A stretch of 64,000 nt of DNA, from assembly GCA_012934845.2 (NCBI GenBank), contig WNNJ02000690.1, positions 62,001 to 126,000 on the forward strand. Direction: 5' to 3'. Below are positions 10,116 through 21,670 of the stretch, piece after piece; position 1 is the first letter of the stretch, and each line of letters opens with the position of its first letter. The stretch is from Pomphorhynchus laevis (lineage: Eukaryota; Acanthocephala; Palaeacanthocephala; Echinorhynchida; Pomphorhynchidae). Position numbers and translations under genes: made by a program. The notes under the pieces were generated by a model, which was not told the origin of the DNA, searched no databases, and worked only from the letters and a program-made list of their open reading frames with translations.

Positions 10116-13100
10116 CTTAAAAATCGAAAAAAATTGTAAACTAAAAATCACGAATTTAAAGCAAAACGTCCTTTTGATTGGTAGTTTATAGCAAATGTAT
10201 TTAACGCTAAAATTTATGTTAACAAATCGTTAAGTCGTAAACGTATCTAATCATCCTAACGACTAGCCTAACAAATCTAGAGTTTTTATTAAAATAAAAA
10301 ATTATTATAAATATAAAATCCAAATTGTTACAATGTGCATCTTCCAATACCAAAGACGACGTTGAAAACCATCAAGTTTTGGTCCACCACTAGTTGCTAA
10401 AATAGTTTAGCTATGCCACTTTCAAGATTCTTTAAACAAAACAAGAAGGCGTTATGTGAAATATAATTAGACATTAGACAAAGAATAAAAGTTAGACTCA
10501 GTGAAATTAGGAGGCTTTAGTTTAAAGCATACAACATTAAATAAGATAATTTGATTGATAATAAGAAAGCGCATGTTCTAAAAAAAATTTTTAGCAAAGT
10601 CTTTTTATCAAAGTCAAATTGTTTAAATATTGTTCAAAATATTGAATGAGCAAACGAAAAATAAAAATGTTCCGATCTAAAAATAAAACAAATGCTTACA
10701 CACCTTCCAGATTCGGAAACTTAAAGAATCAACTACGGTAGGTTGAAGAACTTCTCTACCTGGAAATACTCCCCAAGTCACAGCGATTGAATGACCTTCT
10801 TCGTGGTTATTAATATCATCTTGATCCTAAAAAGTTGAACAATTACTAAAAAGTAAAATGACGGAGTGTAATTAAATTACAAAATACCACTAAAGTAAAA
10901 CCTCTAAATGCTTAAAATATTAAAATATTTAAAACGTTTGTCATGTTAAATATAATGTAACGTAATGTCATGTAACAAAAATTTTGGTTTTCGCAAGTGG
11001 GCGAAAAAAATCGTCCCAAATGCAGGATTTCTCAATCCTACATCGCATTCTTGTAGATCTTCGGATAAATCATAAATATAATATTATTATAAATATTATT
11101 TATAATTATAATAATTATTTTTGTAAGTAAAATTACACTTTACGTATATGCTCTAATATGCTCTTTGATTTATTATTGAGAATTAATTTTTATACAACAA
11201 ATTCTGAATTTTACTTACAAATAAATGAATATTCAACTTAAAGTTTTTAAAAAAATATTTATATAAAACAATCAAATTCGTTATTAAAATTTAATTTTTG
11301 TAAAATTTTGTAAATTCAAATTTTACAAACAAATAGTGAATAATAAATTTAAAGTTTGATAGAACTCGCGCTCTTCATATAGCTGCTCAAATTACCCTCC
11401 GCTTTTGTCGATATGCATAAACATTTCTCCAACTTATCAATCTTTATGGCAGCAGCGATCTCAAATTTCTAAGCTATCCTCAATCAGTAATCTCTCCCAA
11501 TCAATATAAATCACTAGTAATCAACATAAATCTTCTTTATGCAAACCAACTTTTATCACATTTGCTTCATAATTCTCTAAATTTCAGTCACATTTTGAAT
11601 TTTTGTATTAGGTCACATTTTCAATATAAAATTTTCCGTTCACTATATTTAGTCAAAATCAAAAAACAACCATCAATTATCACCGCAAAAGTAAAACGTT
11701 ATTGAAAATGAATAACCCAACAAAAGAATATATTAATTAAGAAGTTATATTATTATATATTTATATTATATGTAATATAATTATTATATTATATTATTAA
11801 ATATAAAATAGACAAATACAGAATGAATGTATAAATTTCATGAGATGTGAAATACTGAAATGGGTCAATTTCTTAACTCACAAGTAAACTTTAATTATAT
11901 AAAATAATTAAAAAATTGTTGCTGTAAAAAATGATGTTAAAGTTATTATCACAACTAAAGTAAAATACAATTGAAAATAAAAATTAAAGTTAAATTAAGT
12001 CTTGTTATTATAGTTATGTAAGAATTTATAGAATTACATAATTAATTTATTCAATTACATGAATTAAGGAATTAGTTTATCTAACAAACAAAATAAATCG
12101 GCTTTAAACATATCTCAATAGCTGCCGCGACTAAACTACTAACTAATATATCACTTTCAAGTTATAACTCATGTATTCTGCTCAATCACCAATAGATCTT
12201 ATAAATAAAAATAATCCTATAATAATCCTTCAAAATGAAATTTGAACAATCTAAATTGCAATTTAAAATGCAATCTAAAATAATCATTTAATAACTTAAA
12301 TTTAAAATTAATTAAAAATACAGTTAATTTATTATAAATTATATTATTAATATATTTAATTTTCAAAATTTAAATTAAACGAAATATTACCTTTTTGTTT
12401 ACGATATGGAAACTGACCCTTGGGTACTGTCGAAGTATAGTAAGTAATGACCCGATCATTTTAGTTGGAATAAAGAATTCAAGATAAGCCTTTTAAAATG
12501 CGAATAATTAGCTTCGAAAAATAATGTCTTACTTTCTGGTAGATGTAGCCATCTATAGGACCCCATCCATATACCGGATCATCACTTGGAATTCCATTTA
12601 CATTTGGTTGAGAATTGATTGTTAAAACACCACGCTTATTAACCTTTATCAAATCATCTATAATCACATTTGTTTCTTCAGCAAGGTAAACTTCCTCACA
12701 CCAAGGAAATAACTCGACAAGACAGTCTGTTTTGGGGTTCTTCGACTTTTGCAAAAACGAAACAAATACATCCCAAACCTCTCTCTCTGAACTAAGATCA
12801 TGTCCCCACTGATTTAAAAGTGTTGCGTTAGACACATTCCAATGATGATATGCCAATTGATGATCGGTAACATTTGACAAACTAGTTATGTTCATATTAT
12901 TCCATCGACCGTTAGGAAACTGTTCCCAGGATGAAGTTTTATGAAGGTAACTTTTAACCCTTGCAGACCAAAATATGGGTCTAACAGATTCGTTATAGAA
13001 CCGTTGAGTTTTGGCTGATTGACGCCAAGGCATTTGGCGTTTGGGTTTCTTGTTAGGCCAAAAATGTAATTTCTTGAGTATACTATCAGTACAATTTCTT

Positions 13101-16100
13101 TGGTTATGAGTTACAAAGTAGAATCCGGTTATTAAGCCAGAACGAATAATCTGTTCGCAGATAGTAACACATTTTGCAACAACATTCATAAACTCCACAG
13201 ATTGATCGTTATGCACATCTGGATTAAAACGTTGTTCAGAATTAGAGACACGGGCATCAATCAACTATTTCAAAATAAAAAAGATGCTGGAATATTCGAT
13301 TAATCGAAATATATAATTACAAATAATTTTATAAATACGCAAAGTTTTGTTTAAAAGAATAAACGCGTTAAATTCGTACTGAAAATATAAACGAAGATAG
13401 AAAATATTCATCGTTTTATGATAAGTGTTCCACAAAATATTAAAGAGCTCACTAGCGTGCCGTCATGTAAAAAAGGTTGGAAAACACCGTTATAGTTTTA
13501 ATTCCATGTACTAAGCAAAACAGAATTACGCAAAAAACAATGATTAATATTTAATGGATAATATTTTATAATCAAATCACACGAAATGTTAAATAAATAT
13601 AATAGTGTTATAATTGAAATATATCATTTGGCGAATTAGAACAAAGATCTGCGTCAAAAGTCACATGTCAAATGTCATATAAGCGAGTTCAGTGTATAAA
13701 TGTTACTTCTGAAAATATAACTGCGATTTCTTGGGAAAGTCTCACACACTGGATGTTCGAACATATGGCAATAATTATATGCAGAAACGCAAATGTTATC
13801 ATTCTCGTTTATAAATTAAATATTATACTTTTAATGTATACTTTTTCATTTATTATAAATAAAAAAGTATGTGCTATACTTTGTTCTAGGCTGCATATCT
13901 GAATTTGTTAAAAGATGTTGCTATAATTTAGGTTATTAACCCTTGGCACATACAACAATTACAAAGAAAACTCGCAATGTATTCTCTGAATTTATTAAAA
14001 ATAATTTGAGAAATTATTTAATTATTTTTATCAACAAATAATTAAAATTAAAATTAGATAGACAACGGATTTTAAAAGTAACAATTTAAAAAATTCGAAA
14101 CATAAAAAAATAATTTTAGATATAAAATTATGGAAATAAATGTGAAAAAATTATTTAAATGATCACACGCTTTGCCATCTATAAATGTTAAATAAATCTA
14201 AGTTTTGTAAAATTTAATTAAAAAAAGGAAACAAAAAGGTTACATTTATGTTACATAATAAATAGCATGACATGTTGTGAATATTGAATTTTGATGTGAC
14301 ACAATTTAAGTTGAAGGTTTAAGCTGAAGGTGTTGAAACTTTATTACTAATCAATCTATCAGTGTTTTACTTAGACGTTGCCAATACATTCGGTCAGTCG
14401 GGTGCTCGTAGAAAAGTTATTACATATTTAATAACAATGTCTGGAAAGAGTTTTCGTGATAGTATGTTTCACTATTCAATAATTTTAAAACAAAATAAAT
14501 ATATTATATGAATCAGTTAAATTGCACTTCACTATAACCAGGATCTTATACCATATGATGAACGCATTCTAATTACTGGGTGTTGCATTATCTTCATCAA
14601 CCTAGGTTCACGTGAATGTTCGTTCGATCGCGATAATGTGTGTTCTTACAAACCAAATATTAAATAAACTCATTTACAGAAACCACAATTTTTGTGAAGA
14701 AATAAATAATATTTTTGTTCATATATTTATTTATTCTACAGTTTAATTTACTATAACTTTTAATTTTCGCTTTGTCTATTTGCAGCTGCTGCATTAAAGT
14801 CAAAATTATCTTTTTTTGCCGATTGAATTGCAAAAGAGCAACATTAGATTATAAAAATATATTTTGTGTAATTAGGAAAGAATATATATATGTTGATATC
14901 GAATGTTCATGATCGATTTGTGCGTAATAATCCAGATTCACATTTAATACACAAATGAAAATAGTTTCGCAGTGCGTATTTATTATTTACTTTTCAATAA
15001 AAACTTTATAAACTAATTTTTATCCAAATTAAGTTTGGCTAATAAATTCAATAACTTTATTTGCTTTGCAAAACAGCTAATTCCTAATTTTTAGTGTATG
15101 AAGACTATATATTCGCTGATTTCAAGAAAAGAGGACATCTAGCGATTGACTGGCTTTATCAAGAATATGATCTAATGATGGGATTCCTATCTTGCAGTCA
15201 AGATGATTCAGAAGACGTATTGATTAAGAAAAGAAGAAGTCGAGATACTTCCCGATATGATGATGCACTGTCTCGGATACTTGAATCTTTACAGGAAAAA
15301 CCAGATCAACAAGATCTGATTTTCGATCATGAACATTCGATATGTTGATATCGAATGTTCATTATCGATTTGTGCGTAATAATCCAGATTTGAGTGAATG
15401 TGCGTACGATCGTGATAATGCAATATTGAATGTTGATGTAACAAAATTTAAGTTTTTATAAAATTGAAATTCGTAATTTTTTTAAAACAAATCTTTATTT
15501 TTAAAGCGGAAATTAATACTTATTAAGAATCTGCTTACTAAATTATCCGCTAATTTATCTGTTAACTTATTACTAAAGATTATTATATAAAATTTATATT
15601 TCATATAAACGTTCATAAAAACGTTTATACCGGTAATTAATAAATCATTACTAAATCATCCGTTAACTTATCTACTATCTTATTAAGGATGATTAAAAAT
15701 TGTAAATATTTGAAATTTTAATTTAATTAATAGAAATTAATATTAATATAATAATATTAATTTATTAATAAATAGTTAAATTCGTAGATAATTTATCTAA
15801 AAATAAATTTAAGCAAAAGAAGAAAAAGTCAACGTACCGCTAGCGGGTCGATGTGTGCCACAATAGGACATTTAATTCCACAGCATCGACAATCTCTAAC
15901 AAATTTTACAAAAGACGTGGTATCAATAACAACATTCGATAATACAAAATCAGCACCATTTTGAACAGCTTCGTGAAGTATGACCAGAGATTGATCATAA
16001 TCATTTTTTAGACTTGATTGATAACCTAAACAAATTTTGCATAACTTAACAAATAGGGAATAATTAATGACAATATCGTAAACATAAAAGCGACATAAGA

Positions 16101-17961
16101 ATCTTTAAAGTATTAACTTTTCACCGATTTTAAAAGGTTCCTAAACACCGATTTCAAATGCGTTTGAGTAATTTAAAATAAAAATACTACATTGTCTTGA
16201 CAAACTGCAAAATTTTACAATTTGACAGAACATGATCTGGTATCGGGTCGTAAAAGCAGACTGAAAATCAGGTTACTAAAGGCTTCGCGATACTAGTTGT
16301 ATACCATGGCTTATTGAGATTCTTATTACAAATCAATTTAAAAATGTTCAAATTTTCTTTAGTAAATTGTCTTGTATCATAATGCAAAGATTTTAGCATT
16401 TATAAAATCCGACTTGTGAACAGTCGATGTAGTATTCTTTACATGAATTAGTTAAAAAGGCAAAAACAATTATTTCCAACAGATGATAATTTGAGCTTAT
16501 AACATAAATTAGTTAAATGTGCTAATATTTTGCATAAAATAAAAGAATAAACCTATAAAACATTTTAAAGTGTTCAAACGCAATGATCACGTTAATCATC
16601 CAGGTTAATCATCCACCTTATAATCCAATTTATAACAAATTTTAATTTGATGCTAAAATTTTATACATCAAAATATAGTGTCAGTTAAAGATCAAATTAT
16701 AAACTCAAGCCAATTTTAAGAATAAGCCTTTTAAATGTTATATTATCGAGAGTAACCATGCCTGATAAATGTATTTAGTGACAGATATTTATTAAAATGC
16801 TTACATTTTTATCTTGAAGATAAATGGAAGATAAAAGTAATCTGAATGAAAAGATATTTAACAGTTTATTTTAATTTTGCAGATTTAAAAAAATTATCAA
16901 TATATATAATTTAGATATACTACATTATATATAATTTATATATCAAATTATAATTTAGATATAATTGAAATACATATACACTTTGAAGCAATACATCGTC
17001 AGTTGTTTCAAAGATTTGAAGACTAATATTTTTCAGTGTTTAAATTATAAAAATTAATGATTTAGTTACTAAATACCTATCAAACCATAGGTATTACATA
17101 ATTACTTTTGATTTAATATCAATTGTATGTGGAAACAGTCATTCTAATAAGTAAGCCACTTACAGTAAGCTACCAATTCAGCTTAGACAAATAGCAAGAA
17201 AGAAATGACAACTTAACGAACTCTTATTACGACTTCCATGATCTGTTTCTATCGAATTAGCCATTTCTTATGATATAAATTATTTAAATAATACATATGT
17301 ATTATTTAAATAATAAATGATTATTATAATTATTGATAAACCTTACCCAATACTCCGATTCCAAAACTGTCATCGCCTGTAAATTCTTGCTTTATAAATT
17401 GCACGACATCTGCCAAACTCGTAAAACCTTGAACATCTTCGCATACAGAATTCTCTAGCGGTAAAGAATTTATGACACCCTAAAGTACATACAAGTATTT
17501 TACCTTCAACAAAAGTAACGAGAACATTCTTTATTCCAATGTTTATGGCTGCTCGTAAATATTTTCTAATGGCTTCCTTTGATCGAGAGCCACTGGAAAT
17601 AACGTGAAGTAACGTATCTAGGCCGCAGAAGTTGACCATAATATTGGCCAAATTTACATATTGGTTGTCTCGTTCAAGTAATTTAGTTTCTTCATTAGCT
17701 AGCTTACAGTTATTGCTCGTTGTTATGCTGTAAAATAATGGATGCGACGATAGAAAATAATCGAATCTGCAACACACACTTATAATAGCTAAATGTACAA
17801 TAAGTTACATCGACTTACACTGGAATGAGCTTTTCAAGATGAGAGGAATTGCCGGGTTGAGAGAATTCTAAAGCAAACCAAGGTTGTCTGCTGTCCATCA
17901 TATTTTTAATCCTTTCAGATAGCCTAACCGGTTGATTTGGTAAATTTGCTTTGCTTTCCAT
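9900..17961 (-). CDS. MTHFR: Methylenetetrahydrofolate reductase, catalytic domain strongly diverged
   Basis: Eight exons join in frame, in transcript order: 17961-17819, 17766-17511, 17479-17347, 16025-15838, 13264-12533, 12489-12391, 10826-10704, 10115-9900. They give about 629 aa (human 656). The enzyme normally reduces 5,10-methylene- to 5-methyltetrahydrofolate with FAD and NADPH and is inhibited by S-adenosylmethionine. The C-terminal regulatory half is well conserved (GVLTINSQPNVNG, VYGWGPIDGY, VTWGVFPGRE, VNIVDNDYP). In the N-terminal half the fold is recognisable (NFCGLDTLLH, GADFVL), but usual active-site motifs are replaced: FFPP by FSQP, TWHP by TTSN, LRGDP lost, GYPKGHPEA by GYQSSLKND, QLFFE by NVVID. 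About 11 residues seem missing between exons 4 and 5, so a tiny exon may be unseen. The ATG at 17961 follows an in-frame stop, but an upstream exon is possible. Confidence 0.88.
10827..12390. other. MTHFR intron 6, AT-rich
   Basis: About 1.56 kb between exons 7 and 6 with low-complexity AT tracts (for example 11040-11130 and 11740-11810). No nested gene or element was recognised. Confidence 0.6.
12533..13264 (-). CDS. MTHFR: MTHFR exon 5, linker and regulatory domain start
   Basis: This largest exon has 244 codons. It covers the end of the barrel (ICEQIIRSGLITGFYF), the linker (VRPIFWSARVKSYL, FPNGRW) and the first part of the SAM-binding regulatory domain, ending GYIYQK. The acceptor is ...ATAG before 13264 and the donor is GTAAGA at 12532. 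A 43-nt intron follows (12532-12490), and exon 6 resumes AYLEFFIP, exactly matching the QKAYLEFF of other MTHFRs. Identity to known MTHFR is strongest here. Confidence 0.9.
14363..15348 (+). pseudogene. SYMPK: Symplekin fragment, two exons, nested antisense in an MTHFR intron
   Basis: Exon A (14363-14461, after an ATCAG acceptor) reads TFGQSGARRKVITYLITM and then SGKSFRD. Exon B (15095-15348) completes an ATG split A|TG and reads FADFKKRGHLAIDWLYQEYD, then RYDDALSRILESLQEKPDQQ and DLIF. These match human symplekin (RARLDLAFAWLYQEY, KYEDCLIRLL, LQEKPDQKDGIF), a scaffold of the pre-mRNA 3'-end cleavage machinery. Symplekin is over 1000 aa; only about 115 residues are here. Homology ends just after DLIF, where a hairpin and repeat begin, and no other symplekin exon was found nearby. 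The intron is kept, so it is a DNA-level copy rather than a retrocopy. An ATG at 14437 could allow a 92-codon spliced frame. Confidence 0.75.
15329..15362. repeat. Perfect hairpin at the end of the symplekin fragment
   Basis: Arms ATGAACATTCGATAT and ATATCGAATGTTCAT (15 bp) are separated by GTTG. The reading frame stops inside it (TGA at 15346-15348). The right arm starts a repeat that also occurs at 14892. Confidence 0.85.
15345..15455 (+). repeat. Repeat block whose parts also occur upstream of the symplekin exon
   Basis: Three pieces lie together here in the order C (TCGATTTGTGCGTAATAATC), B (CGATCGTGATAATG) and A (AATATTGAATGTTGATG). Similar copies are dispersed in the same orientation at about 14282 (A), 14611 (B) and 14892 (C). 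The source element is unknown. Confidence 0.6.
16026..17346. other. MTHFR intron 3, no nested gene seen
   Basis: About 1.3 kb of AT-rich DNA between exons 4 and 3. No repeat family seen elsewhere in the window was recognised in it. Confidence 0.5.
17347..17766 (-). CDS. MTHFR: MTHFR exons 2 and 3 with an uncertain ultrashort intron
   Basis: Exon 2 (17766-17511) reads FDYFLSSHPLFYSITTSNN through NFCGLDTLLHVIS to IKNVLVTF. Exon 3 (17479-17347) reads GVINSLPLENSV through SLADVVQFIKQEF to IGVLG. The two lie in different frames 31 nt apart. A 31-nt intron beginning GTTGAAG and ending TTTAG would join them in frame. The better-looking donor GTAAAA inside it gives 24 nt and the wrong frame. This is also where LRGDP should be. 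Exon 3 ends one base into a codon and joins exon 4 as G|GT (Gly), matching VAGY of other MTHFRs. Confidence 0.75.
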
Positions 17962-18322
17962 CACAATCAAATTATCTATCTACAAAATAGATAATCGTAT
18001 AAAAAGCAATTTTTATATAAAATTTTTTATATAAATTAAAATTTATTATATTCAATTTTTTGAATATAAAAAGCAATTGAGGTTAATCAAAGTTTAATTT
18101 AAAATCATGGACGAGTTACTATCAATGCAATAAAAATAATTGTAATTAATAATTAATAATTAAATAATTAATGTAAATAATTAATAATTATTAATCATTT
18201 CAAATTATTAGTCTTTAATTTGAAAAGGAGAAATATTCGTTAAGATTTAAATCATAATCATATCATCTTATGAGTCATATAATTTAGTCATATCATCTTA
18301 TGAGTCTTTAAGTATTGGTCTG

Positions 18323-19060
18323 CTATAAATTCTCGGATCGATCGTCCGTCCTAAACTTGTCCTCCAAGCGGCGATTCAGGAGTGCCTCCAGCTCTTCGGT
18401 TGTAAATCCTGCATTTATGGTAGACTGAATAATGCAAATTGATGCTGACTTTACGATTCGAATACAGATTGTCAGTCTGAGTTTTGAAATGATATCAGCG
18501 TACTTCCGTTTGGTTGTTCGTGATTTTCGAGATGCAATCGCTTTTAGTAGTTTATCGCTTTCAACACTCATTCCACTAGATGAAGAGAAAATTAAGGGGA
18601 CAAAGTTTGCTCCTTCAAGGTGTACCCTTTCACATACTTTGAACGCTTTCGGTTGCTGTGGAAATCAAAACACTGCTGAGGAGTCCTAGATGCGTTAGAT
18701 GGAGCAAGGTCCTTAAAAACGCATATATCCAAGTATGTACGCTCCATTTCGCTTCCGGAAAGTCTCCTGAAAAGAACATCTAATCGGGCATTGTTTTCTC
18801 GAGTTGTTGCTTTGTTTTCGAATATGACTCCGTCATCGAGTGTCTGTAGAATAGGTTCGATTTGACCTGACGTATAAGTTGGGCAGAGCATATTCTCGAC
18901 GGTGTATCGAATGCAGTTGTGACGTGAGATTGGTGCACCGCCATGGGGGCACGATAAATAATGTCTTATTGATAACGGAGCGCCACATTTACATTGGTTC
19001 GTGTGTTTTAACTCGATCCTTCTCAGATCATTCAATATACTTTCGACGTGGAGAAATTAA
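18323..19060 (-). mobile_element. REL-LINE 3' fragment (nuclease domain)
   Basis: The minus-strand frames 18592-19035 and 18323-18571 together hold the C-terminal part of the R2-like protein: zinc knuckle CKCGAPLSIRHYLSCPHGG, the RHN motif, ARLDVLFRRL and ERTYLDICVFKDLAPS (the D...D-x-C/K nuclease core). The final helices (LLKAIASRKSRTTKRK) follow after a frame change near 18590. The copy is 5'-truncated. It lies 360 bp upstream of the MTHFR ATG. Confidence 0.8.
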
Positions 19061-19169
19061 ATTGTAGGGATGATTTTAAAATGAGCAAGAAATTCTCTCT
19101 CAATTTAATTGCTTTATTAAATCACTTTTATAAATTGTCAACTCATCTTCTAAGGTCATGTTAAATGTT

Positions 19170-19560
19170 CCAATACGAATATGTTACTAAAATAGCAGTT
19201 TGGCTTTCATCATGAACGAGCTACTATCGATGCAATAAAAATGTTATTTTATTCTCAACGATTTATCAAAAAAAACAGCCTACACAATTTTTATTGACTT
19301 CGCTATGGGTTTCGACACAGCCAATCGAAGCATCCCACTTGCAAAAGCTTACAGACAAGTTAAATATGTATAACCGTTTTCTACATTTGCCTCATTGAAT
19401 CTTATCGTTAAATTATCTTCAAACTATCGACGGACTAAATTACTCTGATATTATTCGAGCGAATAGATCCGTCTTTAAAGGATATCCATTGAGTCTGATA
19501 CTATTATTCTGCTTATTAGATCTTTCAACAGTGCCATAGAGTAATTATCTTCCATCTCCT
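19170..19560 (+). mobile_element. Decayed LINE reverse transcriptase fragment
   Basis: Plus-strand readings give QFGFHHERATIDAIKM followed, in another frame, by FIDFAMGFDTANRSIPLAK. These are the palm segment around the first catalytic Asp. A short related piece (GAGTTACTATCAATGCAATA) lies near 18110. Several frame changes are present. Confidence 0.55.
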
Positions 19561-19629
19561 TCGCGCTATATTCTTACGATCTGGCTATTTCGACATCTAA
19601 TACAATATCCTAATCTCGATTTGCATTAG

Positions 19630-20300
19630 TTTACTATGGTGACCTCGGAGCACATCCGATTAACGCAGATGAGTGCACACTCGAAGACGATGATTCGATT
19701 GATTAAAAATTTGCCAAACAATACGCATGACGATAAACTGTCGGGTCCACCTGACGGTCTCAAGCTGAAGTACTTTTAGCCTTTCAAGGTAAGACAATGA
19801 TTTCAACATCGGTGATAGCATGGTAGCTTTATGGAGTATCCGCTCAGAACAAATATGCTCTATTAAATTATAGGGGTACACAAACGGAGCAGCCTACATA
19901 AGTAAGCTTAACACATGGGAAAAATTAGATGACGAAGTGCAATTGGGTGAAGTGTGACGAAAGTGCGTCTAATCAGACCAATAATCTTATAAGCATTAGC
20001 TCACACATGTTGAGTATGTGTGGCAGTACTCAAATCATTGTTTATCCACACTACCAAGTCATTATGGCAACGCGATCTATATTACTAACTTGAAGTTTAT
20101 AAATAGGTAATGATTGACATTGAGCAACTCAGCCAAAAACGCAAATATTTGCATTTTGATATATTCACGGCTAACTTATTGAGAACATATCACTTTCCGA
20201 CTTCATTAATGTACCGTTGCAGCATAGCTATATAAGTAGGTGAATAAACCACTCTCCAAATTTTTAAATCATCTGCGTAAAAAGGTATCAGAGACTTGAT
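19630..20300 (-). mobile_element. CR1-like LINE fragment, reverse transcriptase end
   Basis: Read on the minus strand from about 20300, it gives YADDLKIWR (catalytic YADD box) and then, through frame breaks, SERILHKATMLSPMLKSLSY at 19660-19881, the thumb-region segment. It is 5'-truncated just before the YADD box. Related intact frames lie at 29285-30301 and 38666-39484. Confidence 0.6.
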
Positions 20301-20305
20301 GAATT

Positions 20306-20338
20306 CAGTGCATTCAGTGCAATACACTGAATGCACTG
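20306..20338. repeat. Perfect 14-bp inverted repeat
   Basis: CAGTGCATTCAGTG is followed after 5 bases by CACTGAATGCACTG. It sits between two oppositely oriented LINE pieces. Confidence 0.9.
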
Positions 20339-20607
20339 TTTTGTGAGCAAAATGACCTGTCTGTCAAAATGGCTAAATTAGAGTTCTAAACGAACCAGAA
20401 CGGAGTTCAGAAGCGTTCAGACAGTCAAGCAGCTCGTCGTCAGGGATTGATGATGTTTCAGCCACTCCAAAATCATCTGAGATAGGAACCAATAATGCTA
20501 TTCATGCACTCAATCATTCTCTCACACAGCAGTCGAAGTTAGAACTGAACGATCGTTCAATTATACCCTTCAATAACAATTCAACTCAATGCTTCGTTAG
20601 GGATGCA

Positions 20608-21348
20608 TTGCATGAGACTAATATGATAGATTACTCCTTCAAACAACTTCCTGTTTTGGATTCTATTGTTTATCCCCATATATTGGACTCGAGCAGCATC
20701 GGTCTTGATGTAGATGACAAATGTTCCGCCCTCAAGCATACGAATGTTGATTTGTCAACTCCTGTTAACACTTCCTCGGGCAGTGATTGTTCTCAAAACT
20801 GTCCTCTGGGTAGTGATTGTAGTGAGCGTCCTTGTGCTTACCCGCAGCTACTGCATCCCCGCTGCAGTTTATGTGTTGCTCCTCTAGTAGCCCCGCTAAT
20901 TGAGAGCGTTAAGGATCTTGCAAAGGCTAGTCAGATTATCGTTAGGCCTATAGATAATCTACGACAAATAGTTAGCCTTCAAAATAATAAACAACGTGCA
21001 GTGATTCCTCCAAATCATCGACGGCCATCAATTACCCCTGAGACTCATTCTTCATTAGTTCCGTCCGCTAGCTCTAAACAATTAAGCACTAGACAATTTA
21101 ACTCCAGAAGAGAGTTAAACGTTATCGTGAGCGGTGTTGAAGAATCTCTCAGTAACAATCCCCAAAGTAGACTGGATGACGATATTGTGCATCTTCGCGC
21201 GGTGTTTTCTAAGATTTTTCTCCAGAGCGATGTGGATGTTGCGAAGTGTCTTAAAGTTCGAAGAGTTTTTCGTCTAGGCAAGAAACTTTCAGATAGACCT
21301 AGACTTTTAAAAGTTGTTCTAGACTCAAAAGATCATGTCTATTCTTAG
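20608..21348 (+). CDS. LINE ORF1 protein, truncated
   Basis: The frame is open from about 20373, but the first ATG is at 20623. The last third shows NVIVSGVEE, SRLDDDIVHLRAVFSKIF and VRRVFRLGKKLSDRPRLLKV, the RNA-binding ORF1 signature of CR1/Jockey-like LINEs. A Cys-containing middle (CSLCVAPLV) is weakly zinc-finger-like. It ends just after KVVLDSKDHV, where the sequence switches to ORF2. Confidence 0.65.
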   Translation: MHETNMIDYSFKQLPVLDSIVYPHILDSSSIGLDVDDKCSALKHTNVDLSTPVNTSSGSDCSQNCPLGSDCSERPCAYPQLLHPRCSLCVAPLVAPLIESVKDLAKASQIIVRPIDNLRQIVSLQNNKQRAVIPPNHRRPSITPETHSSLVPSASSKQLSTRQFNSRRELNVIVSGVEESLSNNPQSRLDDDIVHLRAVFSKIFLQSDVDVAKCLKVRRVFRLGKKLSDRPRLLKVVLDSKDHVYS

Positions 21349-21670
21349 GCGCGGATCGAGGCTCTGTATTGACTTAAGTGGTATTGACTATTATGTAGGT
21401 CTAAGTCGTATTGGGATGTTGTCGGTACGTGAGAGGTTCATATCCTTGGAAATGCTATGTCTATGGCATATGTCGAATGATGTGGTAGGTTATACCACCG
21501 ATGTAATCACTAGGCGGGTAGATCAGTTGCGGGGACATAGCAGAGTCTTGTATAAATTTGGATTTGGCAGATTACCAAAAGTGTATAGACTCTCGAAGAG
21601 AGGAATTAACATGTGGAATTCGTTGCCTGAGGAAGTCGTTGCAGCCCCCAGTTTGAGAACGTTTCAATAA
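21335..21670 (+). CDS. LINE ORF2 C-terminal remnant
   Basis: This 111-codon frame overlaps the ORF1 end by 14 bases. It contains RIGMLSVRERFISLEMLCLW, DVITRRVDQLRGHSRV and GINMWNSLPEEVVAA, the usual C-terminal end of CR1-like reverse transcriptase proteins. The part before it is missing. Confidence 0.7.
   Translation: MSILRRGSRLCIDLSGIDYYVGLSRIGMLSVRERFISLEMLCLWHMSNDVVGYTTDVITRRVDQLRGHSRVLYKFGFGRLPKVYRLSKRGINMWNSLPEEVVAAPSLRTFQ

Noticed and set aside
13672-13902. 76-codon plus-strand frame in an MTHFR intron as another symplekin exon
   Set aside because: No similarity to symplekin or any domain, and no matching splice phases.
17480-17503. A 24-nt intron with a good GTAAAA donor between MTHFR exons 2 and 3
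   Set aside because: Its length is a multiple of three, so it does not bring the conserved downstream frame into register.
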